A stretch of DNA of 64,000 bases from Altibacter sp. (GCF_019913785.1 NZ_JAIOHK010000060.1:126846-190845), one strand, 5' to 3'; shown: positions 1 to 9,226, counted from the first letter of the stretch. The notes: generated by a model not told the origin, from the sequence alone. Made by a program: numbers and translations.

Positions 1-2
1 CG

Positions 3-1628
3 CTTGGGAAAATTGCGATTTTTAATCAAAATTACAATACCACTGCTGGAAATATTGAAGCCTGTTCTTGTGAAATTAACAGCGGCAGTACCGTAACCGT
101 TGCAGCCGATGATTATATGCTCATTGAAGGTGATATTACCGTCGACGGAGCACTAATCGTAGAACACACCGGAAGTGTGGTACAAATTGATAAAGATGCA
201 GTGGTTACCAAAGCAGGTGGAGCCACCATCAATGTGGAAGTAGACACTCCGATCTTACAAACCCGTGATTTTATGGTCATGGGTAGCCCTATGGATGCCG
301 AAACACGTACAGGTGTATTCAACAGTGCCTTTTTAGTGCTCAAACACACCCCTGCGAATTTCATGCCCCATCCCAGCGTTCCGCTAGGAGGAACCAATTT
401 TGCCGATGAAAACGGTGATTTTTGGAGTTCCTATTCCGGAAGTATCGATGTAGGAGAAGGATATATTGTACGTCCCCAATCGGGTTATACCGATCCGGCC
501 AACCATTCTTATCCGTTAACATACAGTTTAGGGACACTAAACAACGGGGATGTTAGCAGATCGATCATTTTCAATGGTCTGGGACCTAACCCGGATGGCA
601 CGCCTAATGTGATTGCAAATCCGTATCCTTCGGCTATTTCGGCCTCTCAGTTTATTGCCGACAATTCTTTGGTAACTCAAATTTATTTCTGGGAACATTT
701 AACGCCACCCAGTAGTAGTATCCCCGGTGCAGGAAGTATTAACTTCAGCATGGACGATATATCCATGTATATTGATGGTGGCGCACTACCTGCTGCCAAC
801 GACCCTGGAACGAGCACCGAACCAAACGGAGTGATCTCTACCGGACAAGGTTTTGGATTCTTTGCCCAAGCGGCCGGTACCATAACGTTTACCAATTCGA
901 TGCGACTTACCACTGGAAATACCACCTTGCGAAAAAGTGTTGACGTTGACAAGGTATTGCTAAAGGTGCGAAATGAACAATACAACATTGGAAGTCATGC
1001 CTTGGTTGCGTTTAATCCAAATGCTACAGCTGACTTAGATGAAAATTATGACGCAGACAGATTAGCCACCACGATATCGTTATACTCTCACTTAGAAGAT
1101 GGAACAGAACAATTAGGTATTCAAAGTCGTGAAGCATTCGATTCTCAGATAAAGGTGCCCATGGGCTTTGCAAGTCAGGTGGATGCCGATGCAGCCTTTA
1201 TAGTATCTATCGAAAACATCGAAGGGCTTAATTTAGGAACTGCTACCGTCTATTTTATAGATAATCAGGAAAACACAATTCACAATCTTAGCAATGGACC
1301 CTACGAGTTTAGAAGCAGTAAGGGCACCTTTAATCAGCGTTTTACCTTGTTGTTTGAACCTGAGGTGATATTGGGCGATGAGGAGGATTCGTTAGAGCGA
1401 ATTGTGTTATTCCCGAACCCTACCAACGACGTTCTGAATATTCATGCACCTCAATCACAGATAATGAGTATAGTAGTATACGATGTACGAGGACGGCAGA
1501 TAAAGGCCGTGGATTTAGTTGGTCAAAGTAGTTACCAATTAGACCTTTCCCGATTGGAAACTGCCATGTATTTTGTCACCGTTAATACCGACAATGGATC
1601 GATCACCAAACGTATTGTGAAAGAGTAA
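3..1628 (+). CDS. T9SS type A sorting domain protein (5' end outside window)
   Basis: The frame is already open at base 3, so the start lies left of the window; the in-frame ATG at 117 is internal. The visible 541 residues resemble the C-terminal part of large flavobacterial surface or secreted proteins. The last ~75 residues form a T9SS type A sorting domain: the typical FPNPTNDVLNI stretch, then VVYDVRGRQIK, an L-D-x-S-x-L motif and a terminal basic KRIVKE. By family knowledge this domain sends the protein through the type IX system to the surface or medium, where it is cleaved off. I recognise no catalytic domain in the visible part. A rho-independent terminator follows at 1648. The sorting domain is certain; the function is unknown. 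Confidence 0.9.
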   Translation, partial: LGKIAIFNQNYNTTAGNIEACSCEINSGSTVTVAADDYMLIEGDITVDGALIVEHTGSVVQIDKDAVVTKAGGATINVEVDTPILQTRDFMVMGSPMDAETRTGVFNSAFLVLKHTPANFMPHPSVPLGGTNFADENGDFWSSYSGSIDVGEGYIVRPQSGYTDPANHSYPLTYSLGTLNNGDVSRSIIFNGLGPNPDGTPNVIANPYPSAISASQFIADNSLVTQIYFWEHLTPPSSSIPGAGSINFSMDDISMYIDGGALPAANDPGTSTEPNGVISTGQGFGFFAQAAGTITFTNSMRLTTGNTTLRKSVDVDKVLLKVRNEQYNIGSHALVAFNPNATADLDENYDADRLATTISLYSHLEDGTEQLGIQSREAFDSQIKVPMGFASQVDADAAFIVSIENIEGLNLGTATVYFIDNQENTIHNLSNGPYEFRSSKGTFNQRFTLLFEPEVILGDEEDSLERIVLFPNPTNDVLNIHAPQSQIMSIVVYDVRGRQIKAVDLVGQSSYQLDLSRLETAMYFVTVNTDNGSITKRIVKE

Positions 1629-1647
1629 GAATTTATTTAATCAATAT

Positions 1648-1685
1648 AAACCGCCTTCTTTTTAATAGATGGCGGTTTTTTTATT
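1648..1685 (+). terminator. Rho-independent terminator after the T9SS protein
   Basis: An 8-bp perfect stem AAACCGCC (1648-1655) pairs with GGCGGTTT (1671-1678) around a 15-nt loop, followed by an uninterrupted T-run. It lies 20 bp after the stop codon. Confidence 0.8.
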
Positions 1686-1728
1686 TTTCTGAATTAAAAT
1701 AAAGTAGTTCAATGCAAGTTATTTTAAT

Positions 1729-2601
1729 ATGAAGAAAATGATCTTCCTTTTGATAGTGGCTTCGGCGGTTGGTTATTTTTTCCTTTCAAAAAAAGGAAAA
1801 GTAATAAAAAACGTTGCCATGAGCTACATCATTTCGCCAAACTACGTCAATAAGGAAGGAATTACTTTGTCAACGAGAGTTCTGATTCCTGAAGGTTTTA
1901 CAAGAGTTAATTACCCCGAAGGATCCTTTCAGAAATACATTCAGGATTATACTTTACTGCCCTTCCAAGCCAAGATTATTAATTACGACGGAAATGAATA
2001 TATGTATCAAAGCGGCCATATAGGGATTTTGGATATTCCGGTTCCTTCAAATGGTTTACAGCAATGTGCCGATGCCTTGATACGAATTCGTGCTGAATAT
2101 CTATGGGATACGCACCAAAAGGACAAAATTGGCTTTAATTTCACTTCGGGACATTACTGTTCCTGGTTGCAATATGCCGAAGGATATCGCCCAAAGATCA
2201 ATGGAAGTAAGGTTGTCTTTCAGAAAACTGCTCAGGCAAATCATTCAAAAGCACAATTTTATAAGTACCTCGACCTTATCTATATGTATGCCGGTACCCA
2301 ATCATTGTACGATGAATTGTCAACTGTACATACGATCGATGCCATTGAAGTTGGTGATATGCTCATAAATCCCGGAAGTCCGGGTCATGTAGTGCTCATT
2401 GCCGATATCGCGACCAATGCCGAAGGCAAAAAATTGTTTATTTTAGCGCAGGGAAACACCCCGGCTCAGAGTGTTCATATCCTTAAAAACTTGAACAACT
2501 CCGGAATTAGCCCCTGGTATGAATTAGAGTTAGATGCCTATCTCGAAATTCCCACCTATTACTTTAATAAAACACAATTTATTCGGTTTAAAGACCTATG
2601 A
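1729..2601 (+). CDS. DUF4846 domain-containing protein
   Basis: 290 residues. A short hydrophobic N-terminus (MKKMIFLLIVASAVGYFF) acts as a signal or anchor, so the rest is probably periplasmic or outside the inner membrane. The body matches what I know of DUF4846: an early stretch about exporting the chain past residue 60 (YIQDYTLLPF), a centre with the AEYLWDTHQ and SGHYCSW motifs, and a late GSPGHVVLIADI segment. The biochemical role of the family is unknown to me; the GHVVLI segment with a preceding Cys in GHYCSW is faintly like NlpC/amidase folds, which is inference only. Its stop overlaps the next start by ATGA, so it probably forms an operon with the next two genes. Confidence 0.8.
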   Translation: MKKMIFLLIVASAVGYFFLSKKGKVIKNVAMSYIISPNYVNKEGITLSTRVLIPEGFTRVNYPEGSFQKYIQDYTLLPFQAKIINYDGNEYMYQSGHIGILDIPVPSNGLQQCADALIRIRAEYLWDTHQKDKIGFNFTSGHYCSWLQYAEGYRPKINGSKVVFQKTAQANHSKAQFYKYLDLIYMYAGTQSLYDELSTVHTIDAIEVGDMLINPGSPGHVVLIADIATNAEGKKLFILAQGNTPAQSVHILKNLNNSGISPWYELELDAYLEIPTYYFNKTQFIRFKDL

Positions 2602-2960
2602 AGGAGGAATTAAGCTTACAAGAATTACACAATCTGGCTATGAATATTGTAGGGAAGGACCTTCAAGAGAATGGTTATGAGTTTTTAGGTGTAAATTCGA
2701 AATTGAAAAAGGATCCCCAATTTGTGGCTCTAAAGAACAAAGATTTACATTTTGTTATTGTAAGGGCCGTGCGATACCCAAAAGATGCCAATGTATACGA
2801 TGCTGTTTTTATGCAGACCATCAGAGCACATGCATTGAAATTTGAGGCAAAAACATACTATGCCGGAGTAGGTTTGGGGCACGGAAGTGATTATGCCAAG
2901 CCGGTTGTTAAAAATGAAGACTACACCATGGTGTATAACGGATTACAAGAAATTCTATGA
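2598..2960 (+). CDS. Small ApbE-linked protein (often mislabelled NqrF)
   Basis: 120 residues, with no signal peptide or membrane segment. Homologues in flavobacteria are often labelled Na+-translocating NADH-quinone reductase subunit F, but the protein is far too short for NqrF and shows no 2Fe-2S cysteine cluster, FAD domain or NADH domain; it contains no cysteine at all. It carries a conserved-looking centre (HFVIVRAVRYP) and a late TYYAGVGLGHGSDY segment. It overlaps the upstream DUF4846 gene and the downstream apbE gene by ATGA, so the three should be co-translated. The Nqr label probably spread from the neighbouring flavin-transfer gene. I see no ApbE target motif in it, so it is unlikely to be the flavinylated substrate. 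Function unknown. Confidence 0.75.
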   Translation: MKEELSLQELHNLAMNIVGKDLQENGYEFLGVNSKLKKDPQFVALKNKDLHFVIVRAVRYPKDANVYDAVFMQTIRAHALKFEAKTYYAGVGLGHGSDYAKPVVKNEDYTMVYNGLQEIL

Positions 2961-3985
2961 GAATAATTTATTCGGTGTTATTGCTGCTATTTGTTTCCTG
3001 TAACGAGAAGGAAGCACCGGTTGCCAAAGTATTGCAAGGAAATGCCTTCGGGACCACCTATACCATTCAGTTTTATGGTGAGCACGAAAACACCATTGAA
3101 AAAGGGATCGATTCGGTTATACATGCCGTAAATAAATCGGTGAGTACCTATATGCCCAACAGCGATATTTCAAAAATAAACCGCGGCGATACAACCGTAG
3201 TCGTGGATGATATTTTTAAAGAGGTGTTTCGTATCTCTGAAACGGTTCACAAAAATTCGAAGGGATATTTCGATCCAACTGTGGGTGTGCTTCGCAATGC
3301 CTACGGTTTTGGTGATACGAAACCGCTTCAGCATATAGATCAAAAAACGCTAGATTCTTTGATGCAGTTTGTGGGCTTCGACAAGGTAAAGTTATTAGCG
3401 AATGGCAAGGTTGTCAAGGAACACCCGGAAATCTATTTCGATTTTAATGCGGTGGCAAAGGGCTATGGAATTGATTGTTTAGGACGATATTTGGAGGGAG
3501 AAGGTATTACCAACTATATCATCGAGTTGGGCGGCGAACTTTTGGCCAAAGGAATGAACATTTCAAAACAACAGCCTTGGGTGGTGGGTATTGAATCTGT
3601 CAATTCGAATCTCAATGACCGAAGCTATGATGTTACCCTCAAATTAGAGAATATGGGTATGGCTTCTTCGGGCAACTATCGAAAATTTCGGATCGATTCC
3701 CTAACGGGGAAAAAGTACGTTCACACCTTAAATCCACTCACCGGATCGGCCGAACAAAGTAATGTGACAAGTGCGACGGTGGTTGCAAACAGCTGTGCTG
3801 AAGCCGATGCTTATGCCACTGCCTTCATGGCTTTGGGCCTAAACAAGTCTAAATTGTTGTTAAAGGAAACGTCAGGGATATACGCCTATCTTACCTATAC
3901 CAATAAAGATAATAACCCACAGGTATTCATGACCGGAAATTTCCGAAAATTATTGGTCGAATCACTTGCTGCAAACGGGGAGTAA
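2957..3985 (+). CDS. apbE: FAD:protein FMN transferase ApbE (lipoprotein)
   Basis: 342 residues. The N-terminus is a lipoprotein signal with the lipobox FVSC, so the enzyme is membrane-anchored on the outer face of the inner membrane. ApbE enzymes move FMN from FAD onto Thr/Ser of periplasmic proteins such as NqrB/NqrC and RnfG. Family motifs are in order: FGTTY near the N-terminus, the FAD/Mg segment FNAVAKGYGID, IIELGGELLAKG, HTLNPLTG and a C-terminal ADAYATAFMALG. The start overlaps the previous stop (ATGA). The 3' end runs 24 bp into the convergent methyltransferase gene on the other strand. Confidence 0.95.
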   Translation: MRIIYSVLLLLFVSCNEKEAPVAKVLQGNAFGTTYTIQFYGEHENTIEKGIDSVIHAVNKSVSTYMPNSDISKINRGDTTVVVDDIFKEVFRISETVHKNSKGYFDPTVGVLRNAYGFGDTKPLQHIDQKTLDSLMQFVGFDKVKLLANGKVVKEHPEIYFDFNAVAKGYGIDCLGRYLEGEGITNYIIELGGELLAKGMNISKQQPWVVGIESVNSNLNDRSYDVTLKLENMGMASSGNYRKFRIDSLTGKKYVHTLNPLTGSAEQSNVTSATVVANSCAEADAYATAFMALGLNKSKLLLKETSGIYAYLTYTNKDNNPQVFMTGNFRKLLVESLAANGE

Positions 3986-4726
3986 TTCTCCTTTTGCCAA
4001 TCTGAATGTGTCGATTTCTGCTTCGGAAAGGGTTTTGGTGTAATCAACAGCCGTTACTATAAAACCAACAGCAGCTAATTTTTCAAAATAATCCATTCCG
4101 TACACCCGAACATGATCGTATTGCCCAAATATTTTGGCGCGTTCTTTAGGGTCGGTAATCGAATCATCTTCAAAAGTGATCTCTCTATTCGCTTCGTATG
4201 GAACTTGTAAAATAGCGGTCCCCCCTGGCTTTAAAACCCTATATACCTCCTGCATTGCTTGGGTATCATTGGGGATGTGTTCCAACACATGATTACAAAT
4301 GATAAAATCGTAGGTATTACTTTCAAAAGGCAATTCACAGATGTCTGCCTTTACATCGGCCAAAGGTGAATTGAGATCGGTTGTAGTATATATTATATTT
4401 TTCAACTTCCGAAATCGTTTGTAAAAGGCTTGCTCAGGGGCAAAATGAAGGACCTTATGTCTTTCTGAAAAAAAGGTCGTTTCATTTTTAAGGTATAGCC
4501 AAAATAATCGATGTCTTTCTAAGGAGAGGGTACTTGGAGACAGCACATTTTCTCGCACTTTTTCATAGCCGTAGGGTAAAAACTTTCGGAAGGATCTGCC
4601 ATCTATGGGATCTGTGTATTTTTTTCCTTTTAAAAAAAATGCAACAACAGGCCGCACCACATAACTCAGACGAATTAAGAGGGGTCTTGGAATTAAATTC
4701 AGAAAAAACCTAAAGAGTTTTTGCAT
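3962..4726 (-). CDS. Class I SAM-dependent methyltransferase (Methyltransf_11 type)
   Basis: 254 residues. It contains a Rossmann methyltransferase core: a degenerate motif I around VLHFAPEQAFYKRF, an acidic TTDLNSPLADVKAD segment, the motif IV equivalent YDFIICNHVLEHIPND and the post-core KPGGTAILQVPY. The first ~90 residues are basic and hydrophobic (FFLNLIPRPLLIRL), suggesting peripheral membrane association. This resembles SAM methyltransferases found near cell-envelope genes; the substrate cannot be read from the sequence. It sits 11 bp downstream of map on the same strand and may share its transcript. Its 3' end overlaps apbE by 24 bp in convergent orientation. Confidence 0.8.
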   Translation of the reverse strand: MQKLFRFFLNLIPRPLLIRLSYVVRPVVAFFLKGKKYTDPIDGRSFRKFLPYGYEKVRENVLSPSTLSLERHRLFWLYLKNETTFFSERHKVLHFAPEQAFYKRFRKLKNIIYTTTDLNSPLADVKADICELPFESNTYDFIICNHVLEHIPNDTQAMQEVYRVLKPGGTAILQVPYEANREITFEDDSITDPKERAKIFGQYDHVRVYGMDYFEKLAAVGFIVTAVDYTKTLSEAEIDTFRLAKGELLPVCSK

Positions 4727-4737
4727 TGTGAAACCAA

Positions 4738-5556
4738 TTACAACACAAGTGCTTTTTGACGAAATTCGTCTTCTTCATTACTTTCTATTCCCAAAGCTTC
4801 GTATATGTAAGCAAAGGTGGAAAGCAGTTCGGGTTTTCCGTTTACCAGAGCGACGTTGTGTTCAAAATGGGCACTCGGTTTTCGGTCTAAGGTTAGGATT
4901 GTCCAACCGTCTTGCAACTGTTCAATGCGTCGGGTTCCCAAATTGATCATGGGCTCAATGGCCACGGTCATCCCTTCGACAAACTTCTTTCCTTTCCCGC
5001 GTCTTCCATAATTGGGCATTTCAGGATCTTCGTGCATCTTTCTGCCAAGGCCGTGTCCTACCAATTCGCGTACCACACCATAGCCGTGTTCTTCACAGTA
5101 TTGTTGAATGGCAAAGCCTACATCTCCGGTACGGTTGCCGGCCTTAAATTCTCGTATCCCGACGTAAAGCGATTCCTTGGTGACTTTCAGTAATTTTTTT
5201 ATTTCTGAAGAGACTTCACCTACTTCAAAAGTATAGGCATGATCCCCGTAGAATTCATTTTTAACAGCACCACAGTCAATAGAGATAATATCCCCTTCTC
5301 GCAAAGGTGTGTTGTTCGGAATACCATGAACCACCTGTGCATTCGGACTCATACACAGGGTATTGGGAAAGTCATAAAGACCTAAAAACCCGGGAACGGC
5401 TCCGTGATCACGAATACATTCTTCGGCTAGTTTGTCCAGATAAAGCGTAGTAACACCGGGCTGTACCTCCTTGGCCAAAATACCCAAGGTTTTGGAAACA
5501 ATCAAAGCGGATTCCCGCATTAACTCTATTTCTTCGCTGGTCTTAGGTATAATCAT
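4738..5556 (-). CDS. map: Type I methionine aminopeptidase
   Basis: 272 residues, the usual length for the bacterial enzyme. It removes the initiator methionine from nascent cytoplasmic proteins. Conserved signals are present: the substrate-binding His in NAQVVHGIPN, the first metal ligand in ISIDCGAV, the second in FYGDHAYTF, the metal His in VGHGLGRKMHEDP, a Glu in AIEPMI, and the C-terminal FEHNVALV. The first-ligand segment reads DCGA where many homologues read DVGA, a conservative variation. ATG start. It lies between the HAD-like hydrolase (9 bp upstream) and the methyltransferase, so an operon of three is likely. Confidence 0.95.
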   Translation of the reverse strand: MIIPKTSEEIELMRESALIVSKTLGILAKEVQPGVTTLYLDKLAEECIRDHGAVPGFLGLYDFPNTLCMSPNAQVVHGIPNNTPLREGDIISIDCGAVKNEFYGDHAYTFEVGEVSSEIKKLLKVTKESLYVGIREFKAGNRTGDVGFAIQQYCEEHGYGVVRELVGHGLGRKMHEDPEMPNYGRRGKGKKFVEGMTVAIEPMINLGTRRIEQLQDGWTILTLDRKPSAHFEHNVALVNGKPELLSTFAYIYEALGIESNEEDEFRQKALVL

Positions 5557-5565
5557 AATTCTTTA

Positions 5566-5973
5566 TTAAAAGGAAAACCATCCCTTTTTCTTTTTCTTAT
5601 AGTTCAATGCAGCAGGTTTTTCCTCACCAATCAATTCTTGATAGATCTCGCCCCAACTTTTTAAACCGCCAATATTCCGATCGTCTATAAAGAAGTCGGC
5701 ATTTATCTTCCGACTGTATTTGGGATCGAATTCTTCTTCAGGAAAACTTTTATTCACCGCATAAAAAACAACGCCATGCTCCTTACAAAACGCCACTGCC
5801 TCATCCAATGTCCTGCCATTTCGATAGGTCCACAATATCAATCGGTGTCCCTTTTCTTGTAATTTTTTCAAAGTATCAAAGGCGAAAAGGATGGGTTTTC
5901 CAATTTTAGGATACTCATCTTCGACAATCGTGCCGTCAAAATCTACCGCTATGGTATGTGTCTCGTGCATCAT
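5566..5973 (-). CDS. HAD-like hydrolase (BT0820-type)
   Basis: 135 residues. The N-terminal AVDFDGTIVEDEYP is HAD motif I with the nucleophile Asp and the acid/base Asp at +2. Motif II is probably ILWTYRNGR, and the C-terminal FFIDDRNIGG carries the acidic Mg2+-binding pair of motif IV. There is no room for a cap domain, so it is a minimal HAD fold like the small Bacteroidetes BT0820 family. The substrate is unknown. It begins with two consecutive ATG codons and either may be used. It precedes map by 9 bp on the same strand. Confidence 0.8.
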   Translation of the reverse strand: MMHETHTIAVDFDGTIVEDEYPKIGKPILFAFDTLKKLQEKGHRLILWTYRNGRTLDEAVAFCKEHGVVFYAVNKSFPEEEFDPKYSRKINADFFIDDRNIGGLKSWGEIYQELIGEEKPAALNYKKKKKGWFSF

Positions 5974-6071
5974 GGGGTTTTAAAAGTGCAAAAATACGAA
6001 GAATATTGGCATTCCTAAAGTTTTGGGTTTTGGATATGCCTTAAAGCGCCTCTAAAATTGAAAGACCACAA

Positions 6072-7586
6072 TTAAATCAAGGATGTTTGCGTCATGGTTT
6101 GAGGTTGTTCAATACCCATGAGTTTGAGAATTGTGGGCGCGATATCACCTAAAATTCCTTCTCGTACTGCCCTTATTTCGTTGTCGACAATAATTATCGG
6201 TACCGGATTGGTAGTGTGTGCCGTATTGGGTGAACCGTCTGGATTGCGCATGGTTTCACTATTTCCGTGATCGGCCAGGATGATGGTGGTGTACCCATTT
6301 TCGATGGCCGCTGCTACAATGGCTTTACTGCAGCCATCAACGGTTTCACAAGCTTTGATGGCCGCGTTGAAATCGCCGGTATGTCCTACCATATCCGGAT
6401 TGGCAAAGTTGAGACAGATAAAGTCAGCTGTTTTCTCTTTTATTTCCGGGAGTATCTTATCCCGAACTTCAAAAGCGCTCATTTCGGGTTGTAGATCGTA
6501 AGTAGCTACTTTCGGAGAGGGACAAAGAATTCGTTTTTCACCCTCAAATGGTAGTTCTCTTCCACCGTTAAAAAAGAAGGTGACATGCGGGTATTTTTCG
6601 GTTTCGGCAATACGAATCTGAGTTTTTCCGTTTCGTTCCAAGACTTCACCCAGTGTATCGTGCAGGTGTTCCTTGTTGTAAACCGTTTTAATGTTTTTGT
6701 ATGAATCGTCGTAATTGGTAAGCGTTACATAATACAAGGGAAGCGTCTTCATTCCGAAGCTTTCATAGTCTTTTTGCGTTAATACTTCGGTTAACTGTCT
6801 TCCGCGATCCGTTCTGAAATTGAAAAAGATCACCACATCATTTTCTGAAATGGTTGCCACCGGCGATCCGTTTTCTGTCATGGTTATGGGTTCCATAAAT
6901 TCGTCTGTAATTCCTTCGGAATAGCTTTCTTCCATACTTTTTACAGCATTTTCTGAAGCTTTTCCTTTTCCGAAGACCAATAAGTCGTAGGCTTTTTTAA
7001 CGCGTTCCCATCGTTTGTCACGATCCATAGCATAATAGCGCCCTACCACCGAAGCTAATTTCCCCGTAGTTTTTGAAAGATGTTCTTGTAATGCCTGTAT
7101 ATGTCCGATCCCCGATTTCGGATCGACATCCCGACCGTCGGTAAAGGCATGAACAAAAACCTCCGTTAACCCATAATTGTTTGCGGCCGTTAACAACCCT
7201 TTTAAATGATCTATATGAGAATGCACGCCACCATCCGAAACCAATCCTAAAAAATGCACTTTTTTATGGTGGTCCTTGGCATGTTGGAATGCTGCTTTTA
7301 ATACAGGTTCATCTTTTAAGGTATTGTTTTGAACCGCCAGATTCACCTTGGCCAAATCCTGATATACAATACGTCCCGCTCCTAGATTCATATGCCCCAC
7401 TTCGCTGTTTCCCATTTGGCCGTCCGGAAGCCCTACATTCATTCCGTGGGTTAGCAATTGGGCATGTGGATATTTTTTGTAAAGCGAATCTATAAAGGGC
7501 GTATTGGCTTGTGCAATGGCCGAAACCGCCGGATCTTGCGTAATTCCCCAGCCATCGAGGATCAGTAAAAGGACTTTTTTATGCAT
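6072..7586 (-). CDS. gpmI: 2,3-bisphosphoglycerate-independent phosphoglycerate mutase
   Basis: 504 residues, the standard length for GpmI. It interconverts 3- and 2-phosphoglycerate in glycolysis and gluconeogenesis using two Mn2+ ions. Visible signals: the first metal Asp in LLILDGWG, the phosphoserine nucleophile in GQMGNSEVGHMNLGAG, the substrate-binding FTDGRDVDPKSG, an NFRTDRGRQL segment, and the C-terminal metal ligands in NPDMVGHTGD and ILADHGNSE. It appears to be transcribed alone. A terminator for the upstream M48 gene separates it from that gene. Confidence 0.97.
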   Translation of the reverse strand: MHKKVLLLILDGWGITQDPAVSAIAQANTPFIDSLYKKYPHAQLLTHGMNVGLPDGQMGNSEVGHMNLGAGRIVYQDLAKVNLAVQNNTLKDEPVLKAAFQHAKDHHKKVHFLGLVSDGGVHSHIDHLKGLLTAANNYGLTEVFVHAFTDGRDVDPKSGIGHIQALQEHLSKTTGKLASVVGRYYAMDRDKRWERVKKAYDLLVFGKGKASENAVKSMEESYSEGITDEFMEPITMTENGSPVATISENDVVIFFNFRTDRGRQLTEVLTQKDYESFGMKTLPLYYVTLTNYDDSYKNIKTVYNKEHLHDTLGEVLERNGKTQIRIAETEKYPHVTFFFNGGRELPFEGEKRILCPSPKVATYDLQPEMSAFEVRDKILPEIKEKTADFICLNFANPDMVGHTGDFNAAIKACETVDGCSKAIVAAAIENGYTTIILADHGNSETMRNPDGSPNTAHTTNPVPIIIVDNEIRAVREGILGDIAPTILKLMGIEQPQTMTQTSLI

Positions 7587-7610
7587 GCTTTTTTATATGG
7601 TGCAAAGATA

Positions 7611-7637
7611 AAAACAAAATCCCGCCTAGCGGGATTT
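7611..7637 (-). terminator. Rho-independent terminator after the M48 peptidase gene
   Basis: A perfect 9-bp stem AAATCCCGC (7617-7625) / GCGGGATTT (7629-7637) with a 3-nt loop. Read on the minus strand it is followed by TTGTTTT. It lies just past the M48 stop codon and before the gpmI start. Confidence 0.75.
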
Positions 7638-7659
7638 GGCCTTAGAATTAGCAATAATT

Positions 7660-8424
7660 TTATCCTCCGTATTTCTTGATGGATTCCTTTATTTTTTCAA
7701 TGCGATTATCCGGATCGGGATGTGTGCTTTGGAATTCGGGTGCTCGACTGGGTCCTGCTGCGGCTTTTAGAATTTCCATGACCGCAATCATCTCGTAGGG
7801 ATCGTAGCCGGCTTTTATCATAAATCGAATTCCCAGATCATCGCTTTCCAATTCATCATCGCGACCGTTACCGAGTAATACATTTTGTCCAATCCCGGCG
7901 ACCAAACCACCGGCATCGGCACCTACAGAGGCACCTTGCGACAGCGTTTGCCAAAATTCACTGTTGGCAATGCGCTCGGCTGAATGACGCCCTAGCACAT
8001 GTCCTACCTCATGGCCCAATACCCCGGCAAGTTGATCTTCGGTATCTAGTTTCGACAGGAGGGCGTAGGTAATAAATATTTGTCCGCCGGGTAACGCAAA
8101 CGCATTGATGGTTTCCTGATCTGCCAACAGGTGAAAATCGTATTGATAAGGCGTTTCACGAGCCATGGTGTTATCCACTAATTTTTGCCCTACCATGTCG
8201 ACATAGGCTTGCAAACGATCATCTGCGTAGAGGCCACCGTATTCCTGTGCCATTTGAGGAGCACTTTGTAATCCGATAGCAATTTCCTCTTCGGTGGTTA
8301 ACGAGATGGCTTGTTCTTTACCGGTATACGGATTTTCTTCGGTGTTGGCACACTTTCTGAAAAAGGCAAAGGCCACAATGGCCAATCCAATTAAAATTCT
8401 AATTTTCCAGCTGCTTCTTCGCAT
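7660..8424 (-). CDS. M48 family zinc metallopeptidase (BepA/LoiP-like)
   Basis: 254 residues. A hydrophobic N-terminal segment (IRILIGLAIVAFAFF) followed by Cys in FRKCAN suggests a membrane anchor or atypical lipoprotein, placing the enzyme in the periplasm. The zinc motif is HEVGHVLGRH (HExxH), and the third ligand Glu is probably in RDDELESDDLG. A C-terminal HPDPDNRIEKI is typical of M48 periplasmic proteases that help outer-membrane protein quality control in other Gram-negatives; that role here is inference. It is followed by a strong terminator. The M15 peptidase lies 24 bp upstream on the same strand. Confidence 0.9.
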   Translation of the reverse strand: MRRSSWKIRILIGLAIVAFAFFRKCANTEENPYTGKEQAISLTTEEEIAIGLQSAPQMAQEYGGLYADDRLQAYVDMVGQKLVDNTMARETPYQYDFHLLADQETINAFALPGGQIFITYALLSKLDTEDQLAGVLGHEVGHVLGRHSAERIANSEFWQTLSQGASVGADAGGLVAGIGQNVLLGNGRDDELESDDLGIRFMIKAGYDPYEMIAVMEILKAAAGPSRAPEFQSTHPDPDNRIEKIKESIKKYGG

Positions 8425-8448
8425 GATTTGAAATTTACTGACTTAAAG

Positions 8449-9192
8449 TTACGAAAGTAATTCGGGATTGATATCCAATATATTTTCGGAGCGATATCTT
8501 GTTATAAAGGCTTCAGAAAAATATTCGGCTCCCAAGATCTTTTCTTCTAAAAGCACTTGTTTCAGATCCAATTTTTTATAGGCTTCTAGCATTGGTATTG
8601 AAACAGGCGCATAGCTAAAGTGCCAGGGCTCGTACTTAAATCCTTTTCGGTGCGCATTATCTGTGTAAACTTCAAAAAAGCCAAAGGAATTGGCACGTAC
8701 ATTGAGCCAATCTTTTAATTTGCAAAAGGGGCCATTACCGTGAAAATGCTGAGGTTGTAACACACTTTCCGGGCGCGTTGCATTGGCATCGATAAGGTCA
8801 ATATCGGTGCCCCAATGATGTCTTGAAGTACCGGGAATGGTCGAATATTCAATAATCTTTTCTATGGCTTCGGAAGGAGATAAACCCGCTGCGGTAAAGC
8901 CTTTATACTTGCCTTCAAAAATCTCTTTTTGCCGCTGAAAACTTCGGTAGGCCGAAACTACTTCAATTTGAATACCCGCCTTGGCGGCTGCCGTTTTCAT
9001 GTTCAGAAAGGCCGTTTTTGCTTCCTTGTGCATCTTTGAAGTATAGGAATCGCCCACAATATCGGGATTGCCTTTTCCTATCAACTGATCGCGCGAGTAG
9101 CTTTGTGCGGTTTCAGCAAAAGTAAAACCCGGCAATACGGAGACGGCTATTCCCAAGAGGGCGGTTTGCTTTATGAAATCTTTTCGATCCAT
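8449..9192 (-). CDS. M15 family peptidase (VanY-type D,D-/L,D-carboxypeptidase)
   Basis: 247 residues. The N-terminus (DRKDFIKQTALLGIAVSVLPGFTFAETA) is a signal peptide that looks Tat-like in form, but it has only one Arg before the hydrophobic core. Zinc-binding signals of the VanY/M15 fold are seen: AYRSFQRQ, SRHHWGTDIDLID (His and Asp ligands) and YEPWHFSY (last His). These enzymes trim peptidoglycan stem peptides in the periplasm. It lies between the M48 and PepE genes on the minus strand, a run of three peptidases. Confidence 0.88.
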   Translation of the reverse strand: MDRKDFIKQTALLGIAVSVLPGFTFAETAQSYSRDQLIGKGNPDIVGDSYTSKMHKEAKTAFLNMKTAAAKAGIQIEVVSAYRSFQRQKEIFEGKYKGFTAAGLSPSEAIEKIIEYSTIPGTSRHHWGTDIDLIDANATRPESVLQPQHFHGNGPFCKLKDWLNVRANSFGFFEVYTDNAHRKGFKYEPWHFSYAPVSIPMLEAYKKLDLKQVLLEEKILGAEYFSEAFITRYRSENILDINPELLS

Positions 9193-9226
9193 ATAAAATG
9201 GTGTGTTTCTTAAAAGTACTATTATT

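Noticed and set aside
2598..2960. Naming the small protein NqrF
   Set aside because: No 2Fe-2S, FAD or NADH motif and only 120 residues; the label is a likely annotation carry-over.
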